Origin: an uncultured Eggerthella sp.
Lineage (GTDB): Bacteria > Actinomycetota > Coriobacteriia > Coriobacteriales > Eggerthellaceae
Direction of reading: 5' to 3'
DNA: 64,000 nt
Assembly (NCBI GenBank): GCA_905203045.1
Contig: CAJKUH010000001.1
Coordinates: 1-64,000, forward strand
The notes beneath the pieces were generated by a model. It did no database searches, had not been told where the DNA came from, and saw only the letters and a program-made list of their open reading frames with translations. The position numbers and the translations under genes were made by a program. Each line of letters starts with the position of its first letter. Position 1 is the stretch's first letter. Positions 58,741 through 64,000 of the stretch are shown here, piece after piece.

Positions 58741-61269
58741 GTGGCAGAAGATAAGAAAGAGAACGGCGAGGTGGAAGAAGAGCCCGTTGCGGCTGCAAAC
58801 GTTCTTCCCGCCGAGCTCAGCAAGGAAATGCGCACGTCGTTCCTCGAGTACTCGATGAGCGTTATCGTTTCGCGCGCATTGCCCGATGTTCGCGATGGCT
58901 TGAAGCCGGTTCATCGCCGAATCCTGTACGCGATGAACGAAAGCGGCATTACGCCGAAGCGCCCCCATGCCAAGTCGGCACGTACGGTTGGCGACGTTAT
59001 CGGTAAGTACCACCCTCATGGTGACACCGCGGTGTACGACACCATGGTCCGTTTGGCGCAGCCCTTCTCGATGCGCGTTCCCCTGGTCGACGGTCATGGC
59101 AACTTCGGTTCCATCGACGGCGACTCGGCGGCGGCAATGCGTTACACCGAGGCTCGTTTGGACAAGCCGGCAATGGAGTTGTTACGCGACCTGGACAAGG
59201 AAACGGTCGATTTCCAGCCAAACTACGATGAGAGCCTGCAGGAGCCGGTAGTGCTTCCTGCGCGTTTCCCCAACCTGCTGGTAAACGGCTCTTCCGGCAT
59301 CGCCGTTGGCATGGCAACGAACATTCCTCCCCATAACCTGGGCGAGGCTATCGACGCCACCTGCATGATGCTCGACAACCCCGAGTGCTCGGTCGACGAC
59401 CTGATGAAGGTGCTTCCCGGCCCCGACTTCCCTACCGGCGGCATCATCATGGGCCGCAAGGGAATTCGCGACGCCTACGAAACAGGCAAGGGCAGCCTCA
59501 CCATCCGCTCGAAGTGCCGCATCGAAGAGGGCAAGAACGGCAAGCACTCCATCGTCGTTTCCGAGATTCCCTACCAGGTGAACCGCACGAATCTCCTGAA
59601 GAAGATCGCCGACCTGATTCGCGACAAGAGGCTTCCCGAAGTATCGAACGTGCACGACGGTGCAGACCGTCACGGCATCGACATCATCATCGAGCTTAAG
59701 CAGAACGCCATTCCGCAGGTTGTCCTGAACAAGTTGTACAAGCACACGCAGCTGCAGATCGGCTTCGGATGCAACATGCTGGCGCTGGTCAATGGCGTTC
59801 CACGCGTTCTTTCCCTGAAGGAAATCCTTCATTACTACATCCTTCACCAGGAAGACGTTGTTGAACGTCGTACTCGCTACGACTTGGCCAAGGCCGAAGC
59901 GCGCGCCCATATCCTGGAAGGCTTCGTCATTGCGCTCGACAGCATCGACGAGGTGATCCACATCATTCGCTCGTCTGAGACCGATCGCGAAGCCAAGGAA
60001 ACCTTGATGGATCGCTTCAAGCTTTCCGAAAAGCAGAGCGAAGCCATCCTCGAGATGAAGTTGCGCCGCCTGACCGGCTTGGAGCGTGAGAAGATCGAAG
60101 CCGAGTTGAAGGAACTGCGCGAAAAGATTGACTACTACAAGCGCGTGCTTTCCGACGAGAACCTGGTTAAGCAGATCATCAAAGAGGAACTTACCGAAAT
60201 CAAAGACAAGTTCAATTCGCCTCGTTCCACGCAGATCACCGATGCGGCAAAAGACTTCGATGTAGAAGACCTTATTGCGGAAGAAGAGGTTGCCATCACG
60301 GTAACCAAGGCCGGTTACGTGAAGCGTTTGCCCGTTGCCACCTATCGTCAGCAGAAGCGCGGCGGCAAGGGCATGCAAGGCGTGAACTTGAAGGAAGAGG
60401 ACTTCGTAGAGCATCTCTTCATCTCTTCGACGCATGATTACCTGCTGTTCTTCTCTTCGCGCGGCAAGGTGTACCGCCTGAAGGCATACGAGATTCCCGA
60501 GGCTTCGCGCCACGCGCGCGGCGCGGCTATCGTGAACGTGCTTCCCCTCGAAAAGGGCGAAACCATCGCTGCGGTTATCGCAACGAAGGACTTCCCCGAA
60601 GACGAGTACCTGATGTTTGCCACGGCGGCAGGCATGGTGAAGAAGACTTCCATGAAGCTCTACGACCGTTCGCGCCATGATGGCCTTATCGCCATCAACC
60701 TGAAGGAGGGCGATGCCCTTATCAGCGTGCAGCGCGTTGCCGAAGGCGAGAAGGTCATGATGGTTTCCTCGGCCGGCAAGGCGATTATGTGGGATGAGTC
60801 GGAAGTTCGCGCCATGGGCCGCGACACCATGGGCGTGCGTGGTATGACTCTGACTGACGACGCTCGCTTGCTGGGCATGGAGATTGCCCGTCCGGGAACC
60901 GACTTGCTGGTTATTACCGAACTCGGTTACGGCAAGCGAACCCCGGTGGAAGAGTATCCTTCGCATCATCGTGGCGGCCAGGGTGTGTATACCATCACCA
61001 TGACGGAAAAGAAGGGTCAGCTTTCAGCGATGAAGATCGTCGATGAAAACGACGAGATCATGATCATCACCGAAGAAGGCGTTGTGGTGCGTACTCCCGT
61101 TTCGGGTGTTTCCCAGCTGGGACGTTCTACCCAAGGCGTTCATGTGATGAACGTTTCGGGCAAAGACAAGGTTTCGGCGGTGGCAACCTCTACTACCGAT
61201 GAAAGCAAAGCGTCTGATGAAGACTCTATCGACGATGAAGAGCCGGATGATCTTTCTGATGATGAATAG
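58741..61269 (+). CDS. gyrA: DNA gyrase subunit A
   Basis: GyrA cuts and rejoins the gate strand. The 842-residue protein starts at GTG after AGAAGGAG, has the catalytic tyrosine in AAMRYTEARL, the quinolone-determining region HPHGDTAVYDT and a GyrA box QKRGGKG in the C-terminal beta-pinwheel, so wrapping and true gyrase activity are expected. The residue aligned with E. coli Ser83 is Thr; the Asp87 equivalent is kept. The tail is acidic (Asp, Glu, Ser). Confidence 0.97.
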   Translation: MAEDKKENGEVEEEPVAAANVLPAELSKEMRTSFLEYSMSVIVSRALPDVRDGLKPVHRRILYAMNESGITPKRPHAKSARTVGDVIGKYHPHGDTAVYDTMVRLAQPFSMRVPLVDGHGNFGSIDGDSAAAMRYTEARLDKPAMELLRDLDKETVDFQPNYDESLQEPVVLPARFPNLLVNGSSGIAVGMATNIPPHNLGEAIDATCMMLDNPECSVDDLMKVLPGPDFPTGGIIMGRKGIRDAYETGKGSLTIRSKCRIEEGKNGKHSIVVSEIPYQVNRTNLLKKIADLIRDKRLPEVSNVHDGADRHGIDIIIELKQNAIPQVVLNKLYKHTQLQIGFGCNMLALVNGVPRVLSLKEILHYYILHQEDVVERRTRYDLAKAEARAHILEGFVIALDSIDEVIHIIRSSETDREAKETLMDRFKLSEKQSEAILEMKLRRLTGLEREKIEAELKELREKIDYYKRVLSDENLVKQIIKEELTEIKDKFNSPRSTQITDAAKDFDVEDLIAEEEVAITVTKAGYVKRLPVATYRQQKRGGKGMQGVNLKEEDFVEHLFISSTHDYLLFFSSRGKVYRLKAYEIPEASRHARGAAIVNVLPLEKGETIAAVIATKDFPEDEYLMFATAAGMVKKTSMKLYDRSRHDGLIAINLKEGDALISVQRVAEGEKVMMVSSAGKAIMWDESEVRAMGRDTMGVRGMTLTDDARLLGMEIARPGTDLLVITELGYGKRTPVEEYPSHHRGGQGVYTITMTEKKGQLSAMKIVDENDEIMIITEEGVVVRTPVSGVSQLGRSTQGVHVMNVSGKDKVSAVATSTTDESKASDEDSIDDEEPDDLSDDE

Positions 61270-61292
61270 TCTGAAGTGAAAATACGGCAGTA

Positions 61293-61326
61293 AATAAGGC
61301 CCGGAGAATTCCGGGCCTTATTTTTT
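61293..61326 (+). terminator. gyrA: gyrBA terminator
   Basis: AATAAGGCCCGGA pairs with TCCGGGCCTTATT around GAAT and is followed by a T-run. Confidence 0.92.
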
Positions 61327-61532
61327 AGAAAAAGTTTTACGAGTTTTGAACATGTTCAGGCGAAAACACGGGCTCTGACAGGAAGGGAAACAGGCGTTCA
61401 ACAGGGAGATATGAAAGAAAATATCCTTGCGTTCTATTAGGCAAATAAGGCATTTGACCTGGGCATACACTGATAGCTTTCGAGGTTTTGGCCTTTGCGG
61501 GAAATCTTTTTCGAAAAATTTCGAAATTCTGC

Positions 61533-61561
61533 TTGACCCATATGGGGGTAGGAAGTATATT
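61533..61561 (+). promoter_or_regulatory. tRNA-Ile promoter
   Basis: TTGACC (61533-61538) is followed after 17 bases by TATATT (61556-61561), about 17 bp before the tRNA. Confidence 0.75.
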
Positions 61562-61577
61562 AATTGAGCGCGATTTC

Positions 61578-61654
<77 letters not shown>

Positions 61655-61666
61655 TTTTTTACTGAT

Positions 61667-61706
61667 AAACGCTCCACCGTGAGCCGAGTTTGCCGGTGGA
61701 GCGTTT
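61667..61706. terminator. Hairpin between the two tRNAs
   Basis: A 13-bp perfect stem (AAACGCTCCACCG and complement) with a 14-base loop and T-rich tail lies between tRNA-Ile and tRNA-Ala. Confidence 0.7.
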
Positions 61707-61736
61707 ATTGATAACGAAATCGCACATAACCTACGT

Positions 61737-61812
61737 GGGGCATTAGCTCAGCTGGGAGAGCGCGGGCTTTGCAAGCCTGAGGTCAAGGGTTCGATCCCCT
61801 TATGCTCCACCA
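61737..61812 (+). tRNA. tRNA-Ala (TGC)
   Basis: The acceptor GGGGCAT/ATGCTCC, D arm, anticodon loop TTTGCAA (anticodon TGC) and T arm GGTTCGATCC are intact, with encoded CCA. Confidence 0.97.
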
Positions 61813-61821
61813 CGAATCTTC

Positions 61822-61851
61822 GAAGCCGTCCGAAAGGGCGGCTTCTTTTTT
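61822..61851 (+). terminator. tRNA-Ala terminator
   Basis: GAAGCCG and CGGCTTC close a GAAA-containing loop, followed by a T6 run. Confidence 0.88.
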
Positions 61852-61953
61852 GATGTAAAGCGCCCCACCTGCCTGCTTGAACTGGTATGCGCTGATAAAC
61901 TTTCAATACCTATGTGTTTAACAAGACAGCGTCTTTTAAGAAGGAAGAAGTAG

Positions 61954-63768
61954 ATGAAACAGGAAAACATCCGCAATGTGGCTATCATTGCGCACGTCGA
62001 CCACGGTAAAACCACCCTGGTCGACCGCCTGCTCTGGTCTTCGCACGTATTCCGCGAGAACCAGGAAGTTGCCGAGCGCGTGCTTGACTCCAACGATCAG
62101 GAGCGTGAGCGCGGCATCACCATTCTCTCTAAGAACATTTCCATTCATTACAAGGGCATCAAGATCAACGTTATCGACACGCCGGGCCACGCCGACTTCG
62201 GTGGCGAGGTAGAGCGCGTTCTGAACATGGCCGATGGCGCCCTGCTCATCGTTGATGCGTACGAGGGCCCGAAGCCCCAGACCCGCTTCGTTCTTTCCCA
62301 CGCCCTCGAGCGCGGCCTGCGCATCGTGGTGGTTGTGAACAAGATCGACCGCCCGAACGCGAACCCCGATGCTGCGGTAGACAAGGTGTTCGACCTTATG
62401 GTTGAGCTCGGCGCATCCGACGAACAGCTCGACTTCCCCGTGGTATACGCTTCTGCGGTAAACGGCTATGCCCGCTACGACGCCAACGACGGCAACATGG
62501 ACATGGTTCCCCTGCTCGATACCATCGTCAACGAGATTCCCTGCCCCGACGTTGACGTCGACGGTCCGGTGGCCCTTCAGGTTTGCACGGTTGACCACAG
62601 CAGCTACGAAGGCCGTATCGGCATCGGCCGCTTGCAGAGCGGTACCATCCATGAAAAGGAACAGGTGCTGGTCATCCAGCCCGACGGCAACCGCTACAAC
62701 GCGCAGATCCGCAAGGTGTACACCTTCGAGAACCTTGGCAAGGCCGAAGTTCCCGAGGCAAGCGCAGGCGACATCGTGGCTGTTATCGGCGTGGAGCAAA
62801 CGGACATCGGCGACGTTATCACCGACCCCGAGAATCCCGTTGAAATGGAGCCCTTGGCGGTAGAAGAGCCTACGATGGCTGTAGTGTTCGAGGCTTCCAC
62901 CAGCCCCTTGGTTGGTCGCGAAGGCGATATCGTGGGCGCCCGTCAGCTGAAAGAGCGCCTGATGCGTGAAAAGGAAAGCAACATTTCCATGCGCATCGAG
63001 GAAACGGAAGACAAGTCGGGCATTCGCGTTGCCGGCCGTGGCGTTCTGCATCTGTCCGTTCTGATGGAAACCATGCGCCGCGAAGGCTTCGAATTCCAGG
63101 TTGGCCGCCCGCAGGTTGTGTACAAGACCGACGCAAACGGCAACAAGCTCGAGCCTATCGAGGAAGCAACCATCGACGTGCCCAACGATTACTCCGGCAA
63201 GGCCATCGAGGTTATGGGCACCGCCGGCGGCATTATGGAGGACATGGTTTCCGACGAGAACATGACGCACCTCACGTTCTCCATCCCCTCGCGCGGCACC
63301 ATGGGCCTGAAGACCAAGATCCTGAACGCTACGCACGGCGAAGCGGTCTTGTTCCATCATTTCCGTGAGTACGGCCCCTACTCCGGTGAGATGATCGGCC
63401 GCAAGAACGGCTGCATGATTGCCATGGCAACCGAGAAGTCGGTAGCATACGCGCTCGATACGCTGCAGGAGCGTGGCAAGCTGTTCATCGGCCCTGGCGA
63501 GGATTGCTACGAGGGCATGATCGTCGGAGAGTCTGCCAAAGAAGGCGATATGGCGGTAAACGTTGCCAAGGCAAAGCAACTGGGCAACCAGCGCTCCTCT
63601 GGCGCCGACAAGGCCATTTCCTTGACGCCTCCTATCACCTTCACGCTTGAAGAGGCGCTTGAGTACATCGAAGACGACGAGTTGGTAGAGGTAACGCCTC
63701 AGTCCATCCGCCTGCGTAAGCGCACCTTGAGCGCCACACAGCGCCGTAAGGAAGCCAAGAACAAGTAG
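61954..63768 (+). CDS. typA: Ribosome-associated GTPase TypA/BipA
   Basis: TypA is a translational GTPase that acts on ribosomes, mainly in late 50S assembly and stress. The 604-residue protein starts with AHVDHGKTTLVDRLLW, has ERERGITI (switch I), DTPGHADFGGEVER (G3), VVVNKIDRP (G4) and the TypA-specific C-terminal domain (TLSATQRRKEAKNK end). AAGAAGGAAG precedes the ATG. It stands alone after two tRNAs, followed 40 nt after its stop by repeat copy D. Confidence 0.96.
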   Translation: MKQENIRNVAIIAHVDHGKTTLVDRLLWSSHVFRENQEVAERVLDSNDQERERGITILSKNISIHYKGIKINVIDTPGHADFGGEVERVLNMADGALLIVDAYEGPKPQTRFVLSHALERGLRIVVVVNKIDRPNANPDAAVDKVFDLMVELGASDEQLDFPVVYASAVNGYARYDANDGNMDMVPLLDTIVNEIPCPDVDVDGPVALQVCTVDHSSYEGRIGIGRLQSGTIHEKEQVLVIQPDGNRYNAQIRKVYTFENLGKAEVPEASAGDIVAVIGVEQTDIGDVITDPENPVEMEPLAVEEPTMAVVFEASTSPLVGREGDIVGARQLKERLMREKESNISMRIEETEDKSGIRVAGRGVLHLSVLMETMRREGFEFQVGRPQVVYKTDANGNKLEPIEEATIDVPNDYSGKAIEVMGTAGGIMEDMVSDENMTHLTFSIPSRGTMGLKTKILNATHGEAVLFHHFREYGPYSGEMIGRKNGCMIAMATEKSVAYALDTLQERGKLFIGPGEDCYEGMIVGESAKEGDMAVNVAKAKQLGNQRSSGADKAISLTPPITFTLEEALEYIEDDELVEVTPQSIRLRKRTLSATQRRKEAKNK

Positions 63769-63807
63769 GTTGCGCCGTTCTACGAACAACGCAACTCTCG
63801 CGTGAGA

Positions 63808-63927
63808 CGCGATAACGCTGCGCGGGATTCTGACGGCACAGGGAGACATCGAAGCCCAGGGCATGGCACGAAGGCCAATGTCCTGGGCTTTTCTCTTTCC
63901 CTGCACTCGCCGGAATCCCGCTCGCTG
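63808..63927 (+). repeat. Long-hairpin intergenic element, copy D
   Basis: Same element as copies A-C, in plus-strand orientation behind typA: it begins CGCGATAACGCTG and ends CGCTCGCTG. The outer arms match copy A closely (GCGGGATTCTGACGGCACAG opposite a GAGTGCAGGGA-type arm). The inner stem is AGCCCAGG with CCTGGGCT where copy A has GGGGCAG/CTGCCCC, and the tip GCCAATG / CATGGC with ACGAAG is kept. A small GTTGCG...CGCAAC hairpin lies between it and typA. Confidence 0.82.
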
Positions 63928-64000
63928 ACTTGCTGACACATGCCCAGAGCGGCATGCCCTTTTGCGCGTTTATGCGGTTCGAAAAACCGATGTGGTGGAT
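63928..64000. other. Right window edge
   Basis: No gene is visible in the last 73 bases; a short CATGCC-GGCATG dyad followed by CCCTTTT could be a weak terminator. Confidence 0.4.

Overview
The window looks like the replication-origin region of a Coriobacteriia chromosome, most likely Eggerthellaceae. This placement is inference from gene content. The actinobacterial heat-shock order dnaK-grpE-dnaJ-hspR-clpB is present, a DciA-type DUF721 gene lies between recF and gyrB, Gram-positive ParA/ParB/parS is present, GTG starts are common and the base composition is moderately GC-rich. Genes left of about 49 kb run mostly on the minus strand and genes right of it on the plus strand, so most are transcribed away from the origin.

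Layout. 0.6-5.7 kb: a minus-strand set that reads as D-amino-acid or D-hydroxyacid catabolism (AGCS symporter, D-amino acid aminotransferase, D-glutamate cyclase, FAD-linked D-hydroxyacid dehydrogenase). 6.1-9.0 kb: a BvgS-like hybrid sensor kinase. 9.2-16.5 kb: the chaperone block with its HspR repressor. 16.8-20.3 kb: a zinc-ribbon protein, a 2[4Fe-4S] ferredoxin, HypE, NikR and two unknown small proteins around a CRP-like operator. 20.5-27.1 kb: galE, a Ski2-like helicase, a HAD phosphatase, tRNA-Gly and L-lactate dehydrogenase. 27.1-31.3 kb: envelope glycosylation genes. 31.4-40.9 kb: a very large membrane M28-like protein lacking the usual metal ligands, a coiled-coil membrane protein, a DinG/DnaQ fusion and an unknown protein. 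41-43 kb: ddl and rlmN. 43.3-49.2 kb: parB-parA and rsmG-khpB-yidC-yidD-rnpA-rpmH. 49.3-61.3 kb: a PEBP protein, origin lobe I, an ATPase/winged-helix gene, dnaA, origin lobe II with the unwinding element, dnaN, recF, dciA, gyrB and gyrA. 61.5-64 kb: tRNA-Ile, tRNA-Ala and typA.

The most interesting non-coding structure is a family of four 120-122 bp long-hairpin elements (427-546, 17658-17779, 25677-25797, 63808-63927). They share terminal sequences but have different, internally complementary arms. Each starts 39-49 nt beyond the 3' end of a gene, in the same orientation relative to that gene, after a small unrelated hairpin. Other highlights are a bipartite oriC with seven consecutive DnaA-trio triplets, seven parS sites (two inside genes, both read as VSRET), and an uncharacterised ATPase/winged-helix gene between one origin lobe and dnaA.
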